A stretch of DNA of 64,000 nt, from positions 319,269-383,268 of the forward strand of contig NZ_LN908977.1 of assembly GCF_001486165.1 (NCBI RefSeq). The letters run 5' to 3'. The notes under the pieces were generated by a model. It worked only from the letters and a program-made list of their open reading frames with translations, did not search any database and was not told the DNA's origin. Source of the stretch: Bittarella massiliensis (ex Durand et al. 2017) (GTDB taxonomy: Bacteria > Bacillota > Clostridia > Oscillospirales > Ruminococcaceae). The position numbers and the translations under genes are program-made. Positions within the stretch are counted from its first letter, which is position 1. Each line of letters opens with the position of its first letter. Shown here in pieces: positions 23,556 through 30,852 of the stretch.

Positions 23556-25928
23556 TTATTCAATGTTGTTGGTCTCGCGGGGGGAGATGCGGCGGATGGG
23601 GAGGGCCGCCAGGGCGCTGACGGCCAGGGTGACGGCCAGCACCAGCAGGGGGTAAAAGAGATAGACTTCCAGCGGGTGGACGACGAACTCGATGTGGCTG
23701 GCCCCCATCATCTCAAAGGCCTTGGCCGCCGAGAGCTGGGCGATGGGCCCCGAGAGGGCCGCCCCCAACAGGGTGGCCGCCGCCAGGATGATGCCGATGC
23801 GCAGCACCTGCCAGGCGAGGATGGCCCCGTCCCGAAAGCCGATGCTCTTGAGCATCCCGATCTCGCCCTTTTCCCGGGTGAGAAAGCTCTTCATCATTAG
23901 CAGGGCCACCAGGGCGTTGATGGCGAGGATGACCGCCACGATCAGCTGCTTGACCTGGTCGACCTGCTCGGCGGTGTCCCCGATCATATAGCTGACGTAT
24001 CCGGCCCCGGTGTAGATGCGCTCGCGCGGGAAGAGCTCTTTCAGCCGCTGGGCCCGCGCGGCGATCTCCCCCTCGCTGGGGTGGTCGCGAAAGGCCACCT
24101 GGGTGGCAAAACCGCCGAACCCGTAGTGGTAGTCGAGATCCTCCTTTTCCGAGAAGCGGATGCCCTCGCCCAAATTGTTCATCGACTGGTAGATGGCGGT
24201 GACCAGGAAGGACTTCTCCTCCCCGCCGATCTTGATTTTGACCCGGTCGCCGATCTGGGCGCCGACGGCGTCGGCAGTGATGTGGGTGAGGGCCACCTCG
24301 CCGGGCCCGGCGGGGGCGCTGCCGCTGGAATAGGTGTAGCGGCCGGCATCGACGCCGGTGCCCTGAATGGCAAAGGCGGAGGTGCTCTCCTCCCCCAGGG
24401 AGATGCGAAAGCGAAAGATGGTCTCGGCCCAGCAGTCGGCGGGCATCCCCTCCTGGGCCAGCGTCTCCTCGGTCTGGCGCAGGTGGGCACGCAGCTTCTC
24501 CCGCCCGCCGGGGACCAAAAACTCCATGGTGCGCTCGTCGCTGTTTAGGTAGAGGTCGCTCTCGACCATCCCGAACAGGTCGATGAGATGGCCGCTGCCC
24601 AGCGTGTTGACGGTGTTCACCGGCACGATGATGAGGACGATGCCGATGGTAAAGGTGACCAGCAGGGCCGCAAAGCGGCGAAAGCCGCTGAGGATGTCCC
24701 CCAGGGCCAGAAAGGGGAGGACCGGCATCCGCCCGCGGGAGAGGCGCAGCGCCCCCTTGCGGTGGAACCGCTCGCCGCTCTTCCCGCTGCGGATGGCGTC
24801 GATGGGGGAGAGGGAGCCGATGCGCCGGGTGCAGAGGGAGCAGAAGGAGACGACCACCGCCACGATGAGGACACAGCAGAGCAGGTGGAGGAGGACCCCG
24901 CCGCCCCCGGCGGCGGGAAGGACGATGTTTTTGCCCACCCGCTCCAAAAAGAGGTTGCCGAAGGGGATGCTGGCGAAGAAGCCGGCGGTCGCCCCCGCCA
25001 GGGCGATGGCCAGGTATTTGACCAGGTAGAGGCCGCGGATCTTGCGGGCGGGGATGCCGATGGCCTTCATGATGCCGATTTCGCGGTACTCCTCCTCCAG
25101 GGTGAAGGTGATGGTGAAGCGGAGGATGACCAGGGAGATGAGGATGAGGCAGGCGCTGACGGCCAAGAGGGCCGCGGCGACCACCGTGTCCATGACGTAG
25201 GTGGTGGCCACCAGGGAGCGGTCGCAGGCCACCACCGCGGGAAAGCCCAGGCGGTTGTACGCCCGCTGCAGCGCCGGGGCGTCGCCGGTCTTGACCGAGT
25301 AGATGGCGCCGGTCTGGTTGTCCCAGTCGCCCTCCCGGGCAAGGGTCTGGTAGTCGCCCCGGCTGATGAGCAGCCGGGAGGAACCCATCATGGAGGAGCC
25401 GAGAAAGGCGTCTTTGACGTTGCCGGCGACGGTGAAGTCCATCTCCAGCGCCCCGGTGCGCAGGGTGATGGTGTCGCCCCGGACCAGACCGGCGTCCTCC
25501 ATCACCTTGAGGGGGAGGTAGATGGTCCCGTCCTCGATGGCGGTGAGGGGGCGGTCGTCGCTGTCGAAAAAGGTCAGCTGGGCGTCGAGGGAGCTGAGGA
25601 AGCCGGTGTTTTGCAGTTCCAGCGCCTCGCCGTTTCGCCAGAGGTTTTGCCCCAAGTAGAGGTGCTCGCTGCGGCCCCAGCTCTCCACCAGTTCGCTCTC
25701 GTTTAAAAAGTCGATCAACTCGCCGTCATTCCCGCCGTTGTTGGCGGTGACGACTGTAAAATCCCCCAGACCGGCCCTGTCGAAATAGCTGTCCAGGGCG
25801 GTGGAGATGGCGATCAAGTTGCCGGCGCTGCTGGCGATGAAGGTCGCCGCCAGGGCGATGAAGACGAGGAGGATGGCGTTCATGGTCTTTTTGCGCCGCA
25901 GGTCCTTTTTTAAGATGTGCAGGTACAT
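23556..25928 (-). CDS. ABC transporter permease with two FtsX domains
   Basis: The 790-residue permease has an N-terminal membrane segment (ILLVFIALAATFIASSAGNLIAI), an exported region of about 200 residues and a first FtsX block (AVSACLILISLVILRFTITFTLEEEYREIGIMKAIGIPARKI region). A middle membrane hinge, a second exported region of about 190 residues, and a final FtsX block (FLTREKGEIGMLKSIGFRDGAIL) follow. This is the MacB-like/ABC3 permease layout with two large ectodomains, not the single large loop of BceB. ATG follows AGAAAGGGGC. It is the first gene of the operon with its ATPase and two-component system. Confidence 0.88.
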   Translation of the reverse strand: MYLHILKKDLRRKKTMNAILLVFIALAATFIASSAGNLIAISTALDSYFDRAGLGDFTVVTANNGGNDGELIDFLNESELVESWGRSEHLYLGQNLWRNGEALELQNTGFLSSLDAQLTFFDSDDRPLTAIEDGTIYLPLKVMEDAGLVRGDTITLRTGALEMDFTVAGNVKDAFLGSSMMGSSRLLISRGDYQTLAREGDWDNQTGAIYSVKTGDAPALQRAYNRLGFPAVVACDRSLVATTYVMDTVVAAALLAVSACLILISLVILRFTITFTLEEEYREIGIMKAIGIPARKIRGLYLVKYLAIALAGATAGFFASIPFGNLFLERVGKNIVLPAAGGGGVLLHLLCCVLIVAVVVSFCSLCTRRIGSLSPIDAIRSGKSGERFHRKGALRLSRGRMPVLPFLALGDILSGFRRFAALLVTFTIGIVLIIVPVNTVNTLGSGHLIDLFGMVESDLYLNSDERTMEFLVPGGREKLRAHLRQTEETLAQEGMPADCWAETIFRFRISLGEESTSAFAIQGTGVDAGRYTYSSGSAPAGPGEVALTHITADAVGAQIGDRVKIKIGGEEKSFLVTAIYQSMNNLGEGIRFSEKEDLDYHYGFGGFATQVAFRDHPSEGEIAARAQRLKELFPRERIYTGAGYVSYMIGDTAEQVDQVKQLIVAVILAINALVALLMMKSFLTREKGEIGMLKSIGFRDGAILAWQVLRIGIILAAATLLGAALSGPIAQLSAAKAFEMMGASHIEFVVHPLEVYLFYPLLVLAVTLAVSALAALPIRRISPRETNNIE

Positions 25929-25960
25929 GAAAAAGCCCCTTTCTGCTCTCGGTAAGACCG

Positions 25961-25994
25961 AGTATAGGGCAAAAGATATTAAAGAATCCTTAAA
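25961..25994 (-). promoter_or_regulatory. Operon promoter with direct repeats, possible response-regulator site
   Basis: On the minus strand a TATACT -10 box (plus 25961-25966) has no good -35, but two TTTAA boxes 11 bases apart (plus 25979-25983 and 25990-25994) flank that position. Direct repeats at 11-bp spacing are typical OmpR-family sites. Confidence 0.5.
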
Positions 25995-26039
25995 TCCAAA
26001 AAGGACAGAAAAAAAGAGGGCGGCATCGCCCTCCCCCCT

Positions 26040-26315
26040 TTACGCCCGGCCCAACCACAGCCAGGCGGCCATCCCCGCCAGCCAGAGCAGACTGAGGGCT
26101 GGGACCCCCCAGGTGAACTTTCTGTGGCGGGTCTTGTGGTGAAACCAGTGCATCCCCAAATAGAAGCCGGGTCCGCCCCCCAGCGCGCAGAGGGTGAGCA
26201 GCGCCCGCTCGGAGATGCGCCAGCGGCCCTTGACGGCGGCGCGCTTGTCCGCCAGGCAGGCAAAGAGGGCCGCCAGATTGACGGCGGCCAGATACCACCA
26301 AAAAAAGACCGGCAC
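26040..26315 (-). CDS. DUF1294 family membrane protein
   Basis: The 91-residue protein has three hydrophobic segments and matches the DUF1294 pattern: NLAALFACLADKRAAVKGRWRISERALL, then ALGGGPGFYLGMHWFHHKTRHRKF, then the last membrane helix. Function is unknown; larger members fuse this domain to a cold-shock domain. AAAGGAGGGCGAGCGCC precedes the start. It is a single gene, convergent with nothing, upstream of the ABC operon on the same strand. Confidence 0.8.
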   Translation of the reverse strand: MPVFFWWYLAAVNLAALFACLADKRAAVKGRWRISERALLTLCALGGGPGFYLGMHWFHHKTRHRKFTWGVPALSLLWLAGMAAWLWLGRA

Positions 26316-26461
26316 GGCGCTCGCCCTCCTTTATAAAAGAGATGGTTTTTTACAAGTATACCAGAGGGGGGAGAGGGGGACAAGGGGGAAATACCGGCAG
26401 CGGCACACGGAGGGACGAAGAAGGAACCATTTGGTGATGGAGGAATATTTGTCCATTTATC

Positions 26462-26490
26462 TTGACAAAATCTTCAAAAAGAGGTATGGT
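26462..26490 (+). promoter_or_regulatory. Strong sigma-A promoter ahead of a short leader
   Basis: TTGACA and TATGGT are separated by exactly 17 bases. It is the best -35 box in the window. A terminator follows about 60 bases downstream. Confidence 0.7.
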
Positions 26491-26496
26491 GATTGT

Positions 26497-26587
26497 GCAA
26501 AAGTGTAAGTTTTCGTTCTGAATATAAATGTATTTTGTTTATTTTTGTATGCCAACTTGTGTTCGTCACAGGTTGGTTTTTTTGTTT
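26497..26587 (+). ncRNA. Candidate small RNA or leader ending in a terminator
   Basis: Transcription from the promoter above would cross an AT-rich stretch and end at the hairpin CCAACTTGTG-TTCGT-CACAGGTTGG (one G-T wobble) followed by a run of eight T and further T residues. The product would be about 90 bases long. It could be a free small RNA or an attenuated leader of the surface protein gene that starts 105 bases later. No small open frame with SD is apparent. Confidence 0.45.
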
Positions 26588-26691
26588 GTTTCAGCCAAAA
26601 CGGCGGGGCGAACGACAACCTACACCTTTTTAGCAGGGGGCGGCCACTGCGGCCGCCCCCGCCAACAAACTCATTTTACAGGAGGGAAACC

Positions 26692-28446
26692 ATGAAGATG
26701 AAGAGAGTGCTGTCGGTCCTGTTGAGCCTGGGACTGGTGGCGGCAGCGGTCCCCGCCCAGACCCTGGCCAAAGGGGAGGAGACGGTCCGCATCTCCAGCT
26801 CGCAGGAGCTGGTGGAGGCCATCCACAACCAGAAAGACGGGCAGACCTGGGTGCTGGAAGCGGGTCTTTACGACCTGGGAGACGACTGTCTGGACGTTGT
26901 GGCAAACATCAATGGGGTGGAGAAGGGGTTTGTGTTCCCCCTCTTTGTCGATGATTTGAGCATCCGCGGCGAGGGCGAGGTCTCGATCACCAGCTCGTAC
27001 GACCCCGCCACCGGCAACTGGGCCGGGCAGAACTTCGTCACCGTCGGCGGCGACGGCGTCACCCTGGAGAACCTGACCCTCAAGGGGAACCCCAACAGCT
27101 TTTACGACGGCCAGTGCAACAAGGCCGTCGAGCTGATGGGCGGCAAGGACCTGACCCTGAAAGACATTGTGCTGGGCACGCTCCAAGCCCCCGACGGCTC
27201 TGTCAGCAGCGGCTCCATCTACATCAGCAGCGCCGATGCGGGCAACACCGTCATCGAAGGGGTGGAGATGGCCTCCTGGATCAGCGCCAAGTCGGTCACC
27301 TCGGGCTCGGTGACGGTGAAAAACGTGACCCAGGACTTTGCCAACAACACCTATGCGGGCTATTCCGACGAGGTGTACGGCTATGCCTGGAACCCCGGCG
27401 TGAGCGGGGACAAGGTGTCCCTGGAGGGGCTGACCATCAAGGTCGACAACAAGTCGAACTTTGTCAAGCAGATTTCGGACAACCTGCGCCCCGGCACCAC
27501 GGTGGAGCTGACCGAGGACATCGCCGTGAGCGAGATGGTCTACCTCCGCGCCGACGGGGTGAGCATCCGCGGCGGCGGCCACACCATCACCGCGGCCGAC
27601 AATTTCCAGATGGGGAGCCACGGCCAGATCAACCTCGTGAAGGTGGAGGCCGACGGCGTGACCCTGGAGGACCTGCAGCTGGTAGCCACCGCGGCCAACA
27701 AACACGCCCTGGACATCTGGGGCGCCGACGGGGTGACCCTGCGCAATGTAGAGCTGGACCACAGCGCCGCCAAGACGGGGGCGCCGCTGGTCAACAACAG
27801 TTCCAACGTGACCATTGAGGGGACCTTCCGGGCCGTGACCGGGGAACACTCCTGGTACGGCGTGAACCTGGACGACAGATACGGCAAAGCCACCCTCACC
27901 TTCGCCGAGGGCGCGGCGGTCAGCTACGAGAGCAAGGCGGCGGAGGAAAAGCCCTTTGTCTACCTGGAACTGGCCACCACCAAGCCCAGCGAGGCCATTG
28001 TCAACCCGGAAAACGGCGGTCTGCTGCTGGACCCCGAGAACGGCCAGTTTGTAGAGCACAGCCACCAGTACGGCAGTTGGCAGAGCGATGCGGCCGAGCA
28101 CTGGAAGAGCTGCGAGTGCGGCGCCGAGAGCGAGCGCGCCGCCCACACCTTTGTCTGGGTGATCGACAAAGAGGCCACCGAGACCGAGGTCGGCAACAAG
28201 CACGAGGTGTGTAGCGTCTGCGGCTATGCCCGGGCGGCGGTGGAGATCCCCGCCACCGGTTCCCAGACCACCCCGCCGGACGAGGAGGAGCCCGGCGACA
28301 CCCCGGAGGAGCAGCCCGGCGAGGGGGAGAAGGCCGACACCCCCATCACCGGCGACAGCGCTATCCTGCTGGGGGCCGGCCTGGCAGCCGCCCTCGGCGC
28401 GGCGGCACTGGTGGTGCTGAAGAAGCGGAAGGCCAGCGCCCGCTAG
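26692..28446 (+). CDS. Surface protein with right-handed beta-helix and TPITG-type sorting signal
   Basis: The 584-residue exported protein has a signal peptide (MKMKRVLSVLLSLGLVAAAV, AQTLA near residue 25). A pectate-lyase-like beta-helix region shows repeats such as VTLENLTLKGN, VTLEDLQLVAT and VTLRNVELDHS. A Cys-rich module common in Clostridia surface proteins follows (HQYGSWQSDAAEHWKSCECG, HEVCSVCGYARA), then a P/E-rich linker. The sorting signal is DTPITGDS with a hydrophobic stretch and KKRKASAR. No polysaccharide lyase catalytic residues can be assigned. CAGGAGGGAAACC sets the ATG; the frame is open upstream to 26545 without an SD. A terminator follows. Confidence 0.82.
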   Translation: MKMKRVLSVLLSLGLVAAAVPAQTLAKGEETVRISSSQELVEAIHNQKDGQTWVLEAGLYDLGDDCLDVVANINGVEKGFVFPLFVDDLSIRGEGEVSITSSYDPATGNWAGQNFVTVGGDGVTLENLTLKGNPNSFYDGQCNKAVELMGGKDLTLKDIVLGTLQAPDGSVSSGSIYISSADAGNTVIEGVEMASWISAKSVTSGSVTVKNVTQDFANNTYAGYSDEVYGYAWNPGVSGDKVSLEGLTIKVDNKSNFVKQISDNLRPGTTVELTEDIAVSEMVYLRADGVSIRGGGHTITAADNFQMGSHGQINLVKVEADGVTLEDLQLVATAANKHALDIWGADGVTLRNVELDHSAAKTGAPLVNNSSNVTIEGTFRAVTGEHSWYGVNLDDRYGKATLTFAEGAAVSYESKAAEEKPFVYLELATTKPSEAIVNPENGGLLLDPENGQFVEHSHQYGSWQSDAAEHWKSCECGAESERAAHTFVWVIDKEATETEVGNKHEVCSVCGYARAAVEIPATGSQTTPPDEEEPGDTPEEQPGEGEKADTPITGDSAILLGAGLAAALGAAALVVLKKRKASAR

Positions 28447-28472
28447 GGAGCGGACAGACAGAGAGCCAAAGG

Positions 28473-28507
28473 AGAGAAGGGGGACGGCCGTCCCCCTTCT
28501 CTTTTTG
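28473..28507 (+). terminator. Terminator after the beta-helix surface protein gene
   Basis: AGAGAAGGGGGACGG and CCGTCCCCCTTCTCT form a perfect stem followed by TTTTTG. Confidence 0.88.
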
Positions 28508-28530
28508 CGCAAAACGGGGGAGGAGGGCGC

Positions 28531-28559
28531 TTTACATTTGAAAAACGGGGTCTTATAAT
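28531..28559 (+). promoter_or_regulatory. Sigma-A promoter for the MATE gene
   Basis: TTTACA and TATAAT are separated by 17 bases, with the start codon 45 bases downstream. Confidence 0.7.
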
Positions 28560-28604
28560 ACATGTGAACAATACGTTACAGCGAGAAAGACAGGTGATGG
28601 ACCC

Positions 28605-30044
28605 ATGGCAAGCGAACCTTCCGGCGCGACCGAGGACCGCGCCCAATTCCTCAAGATGACCACCGAACCGGTGGGACGGCTCATCGGCAAACTGGCCGTC
28701 CCCACCATCATCAGCATGCTGGTGACCTCTATCTACAACATGGCGGACACCTTTTTTGTCAGCCAACTGGGCACCAGCGCCACCGGCGCCGTCGGGGTGG
28801 TGTTCTCCCTGATGGCGATCATCCAGGCGGTGGGCTTTACCCTGGGCATGGGCTCGGGGAGCAACATCTCCCGCCTGCTGGGACAGGAGAAGAAGGACGA
28901 GGCCGACCGGGTGGCCTCCACCGCCTTTTTTACCGCCCTGCTCCTGGGGCTCTGCATCACGGTCATCGGCCTTCTGTCCATGAAAAACCTGATGCGGCTG
29001 CTGGGTGCCACCGAGACCATTCTGCCCTACGCGCAGGACTACGCCCGCTACATCCTCTTCGGCGCGCCCATCATGTGCGCCTCCTTTGTGATGAACAACG
29101 ACCTGCGCTCCGAGGGGAAGGCGGTCCTCTCGATGGTGGGGATCGCCACCGGCGGGGTGCTCAACATCGCTCTGGACCCCCTCTTCATCTTTGTCTTCGA
29201 CATGGGCATCTCGGGGGCAGCCATCGCCACCCTGCTCAGCCAGTGCATCAGCTTTTGCATCCTTCTCTCCAACTACCTCTTTCGCCGCAGCACCGTGCGC
29301 ATCAACATCCGCAAGGTGAGCCTGCGCTGGGACCTCTACCAAAAAATCGTAGTCACCGGCATGCCGTCCTTTTTCCGGCAGGCGCTGGCCTCCTTTGCCT
29401 CCATCTCCCTGAATGTGGCGGCGCGGGCCTACGGCGACCCGGCGGTGGCCGCCATGTCGGTGGTGGGGCGGGTGTTCATGTTCATCCTCTCGGCCATGCT
29501 GGGCTTTGGGCAGGGCTTTCAGCCGGTCTGCGGCTACAACTACGGCGCAGGCCGCTATGACCGGGTGAAAAAGGCCTACCTCTTCTGCCTGAAGGTGGGT
29601 TTCTGCGGGCTGCTGGTCCTCTCGGCGGCGGGCTTTGCCCTCGCCCCCAAGATCATGGCCATCTTCCGCCGGGACGACCCCGTGGTCATCGCCATCGGCG
29701 CCCTGGCCTTTCGCCTGCAATGCTGCAGCCTGCCCCTGCACTCCTTCATCGTCATCAGCAACATGCTCTTTCAGTCCCTGGGCAAACCCCGGCAGGCCAC
29801 CTTCATCTCGGTGGCCCGGCAGGGGCTGTTCTTCCTCCCCCTCATCTACACCCTGCCCTCCCTCATCGGGGTGCTGGGGGTGCAGTGCAGCCAGCCCATC
29901 GCCGACCTGGTGACCGCCCTGGCCTGCGTGCCGATCGTCCTCCTCTTCTTCCGGCAGCTAAACGCGCAGATCGCCGCCATGCCCCGGGAGGGGGTGGCTT
30001 CTCCACAGGGAGAGCCCGCACCCCAGCCCCAGAAGGCCGATTGA
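28605..30044 (+). CDS. MATE-family multidrug/Na+ antiporter
   Basis: The 479-residue membrane protein has 12 predicted helices in two six-helix halves. Family marks are PVGRLIGKLAVPTIISMLVTSIYNMADTFFVSQLG at the start of half one, GSGSNISRLLGQ, and VTGMPSFFRQALASFASISLN and GFGQGFQPVCGYNYGAGRYDRVKKAY in half two. It exports cationic compounds in exchange for Na+ or H+; the substrate is unknown. The promoter and terminator make it monocistronic. The upstream leader is short and shows no riboswitch. Confidence 0.92.
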   Translation: MASEPSGATEDRAQFLKMTTEPVGRLIGKLAVPTIISMLVTSIYNMADTFFVSQLGTSATGAVGVVFSLMAIIQAVGFTLGMGSGSNISRLLGQEKKDEADRVASTAFFTALLLGLCITVIGLLSMKNLMRLLGATETILPYAQDYARYILFGAPIMCASFVMNNDLRSEGKAVLSMVGIATGGVLNIALDPLFIFVFDMGISGAAIATLLSQCISFCILLSNYLFRRSTVRINIRKVSLRWDLYQKIVVTGMPSFFRQALASFASISLNVAARAYGDPAVAAMSVVGRVFMFILSAMLGFGQGFQPVCGYNYGAGRYDRVKKAYLFCLKVGFCGLLVLSAAGFALAPKIMAIFRRDDPVVIAIGALAFRLQCCSLPLHSFIVISNMLFQSLGKPRQATFISVARQGLFFLPLIYTLPSLIGVLGVQCSQPIADLVTALACVPIVLLFFRQLNAQIAAMPREGVASPQGEPAPQPQKAD

Positions 30045-30058
30045 CCCGCCACACGAAA

Positions 30059-30108
30059 ACAAACAGGAGCGCCCCGACGGATAGCAGTCGGGGCGCTCCT
30101 GTTTGCCC
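30059..30108 (+). terminator. Terminator after the MATE gene
   Basis: AACAGGAGCGCCCCGAC and GTCGGGGCGCTCCTGTT form a 17-bp perfect stem around GGATAGCA. The T-run is short. Confidence 0.8.
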
Positions 30109-30136
30109 TTGACTCCCCCCTAAAAGGGTGTAGAAT
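30109..30136 (+). promoter_or_regulatory. Sigma-A promoter for the yjdF unit
   Basis: TTGACT and TAGAAT are 16 bases apart. Transcription would start near 30143, leaving a leader of about 140 bases. Confidence 0.65.
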
Positions 30137-30137
30137 G

Positions 30138-30283
30138 GCCTTGCGGGGATAAAAACACGGCCTGGTCGGGTAGTCCAGGCGCGGCGCAAGCCGTCAGTAA
30201 CCTGCCTCCTTTGGTTGTCCCTTCTCCGCTGGGTGCGCCGACAGGCGCCCCGCAGGATATTCTCTTTAAAGGAGGGATCGTCT
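30138..30283 (+). ncRNA. yjdF-motif riboswitch (azaaromatic-sensing), candidate
   Basis: A structured leader of about 140 bases directly precedes a yjdF gene, the known context of the yjdF RNA, which binds diverse azaaromatic compounds. Several helices are visible (GGCCTTG..., CCTGG/CCAGG near 30160-30177, GCGGC/GCCG). CCTCCTTT at 30205-30212 is the exact complement of the SD AAAGGAGG at 30268-30275, so the RNA can mask the ribosome site. No T-run terminator lies before the gene, so control is probably at translation. The class call rests mostly on context. Confidence 0.65.
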
Positions 30284-30706
30284 GTGGTACAGACAAGAGC
30301 GAAACTGACCGTGTACTTTGAGGACCCGTTCTGGGTCGGGCTCTACGAGCGGTGGGAGGACGGCCGGGTGGAGGTCTGCAAGATCACCTTCGGCGCCGAG
30401 CCCAAAGACTACCAGGTCTACGAGCGGATGCTCGCGGGGTGGGACCGGCTGCGCTTCAGCCCCCCGGTCGCGGGGGAGGACCCAGCGGGTGACAGACGGG
30501 TGAACCCCAAGCGGATGCAGCGGGTCATCCGCCGCGCGCTGGAAGGGCGGGGGAACGGCACCAAGGCCCAGCAGGCGCTGCAACTGCAGCGGGAAGCGGG
30601 CAAGAAAGAGCGCCGCACCTTTACCCGCCAGCAGCGGGAGGCCGAGCGGGAGCGGCAGTTTGCCCTGCGCCAGGAAAAGCGGCGGGAGAAACACCGGGGC
30701 CACTAG
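30284..30706 (+). CDS. yjdF: YjdF family protein (DUF2992)
   Basis: The 140-residue basic protein has the family layout: an N-terminal domain (AKLTVYFEDPFWVGLYERWEDGRVEVCKITFGAEPKDYQVY), the RVNPKRMQRVIRRAL motif, GTKAQQALQLQREAGKKERR, and a long charged helix ending in REKHRGH. YjdF proteins bind RNA or nucleotides in an unknown way; their gene is controlled by the yjdF riboswitch and linked to the response to aromatic heterocycles. GTG 30284 is set by AAAGGAGGG eight bases upstream; the frame is open further upstream through the leader, which should not be read as coding. Confidence 0.88.
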   Translation: MVQTRAKLTVYFEDPFWVGLYERWEDGRVEVCKITFGAEPKDYQVYERMLAGWDRLRFSPPVAGEDPAGDRRVNPKRMQRVIRRALEGRGNGTKAQQALQLQREAGKKERRTFTRQQREAERERQFALRQEKRREKHRGH

Positions 30707-30724
30707 GGGCCCGCGCCCACAGGT

Positions 30725-30763
30725 CAAACGCGCCCGGCGGTAAAAGCCCGCCGGGCGCGTTTG
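30725..30763 (+). terminator. Terminator after yjdF
   Basis: AAACGCGCCCGGCGG and CCGCCGGGCGCGTTT form a 15-bp perfect stem around TAAAAGC. Confidence 0.8.
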
Positions 30764-30800
30764 GCGCGTTCCCGCCCCCTTTTGAGAGGCGGGGGATGCA

Positions 30801-30834
30801 AAAAGGGCCTGCGCAATGTTGCGCAGGCCCTTTG
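30801..30834 (-). terminator. Terminator of pckG
   Basis: AAAGGGCCTGCGCAA and TTGCGCAGGCCCTTT pair perfectly around TG, just beyond the pckG stop on the minus strand, with an A-run that gives a T-tail in the transcript. Confidence 0.8.
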
Positions 30835-30852
30835 TCGCACGAAAGGGGAAGG

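Noticed and set aside
30215-30283. N-terminal extension of YjdF from an upstream in-frame start
   Set aside because: The extension would be translated from the structured leader, lacks an SD, and is absent from the family. GTG 30284 has a strong SD.
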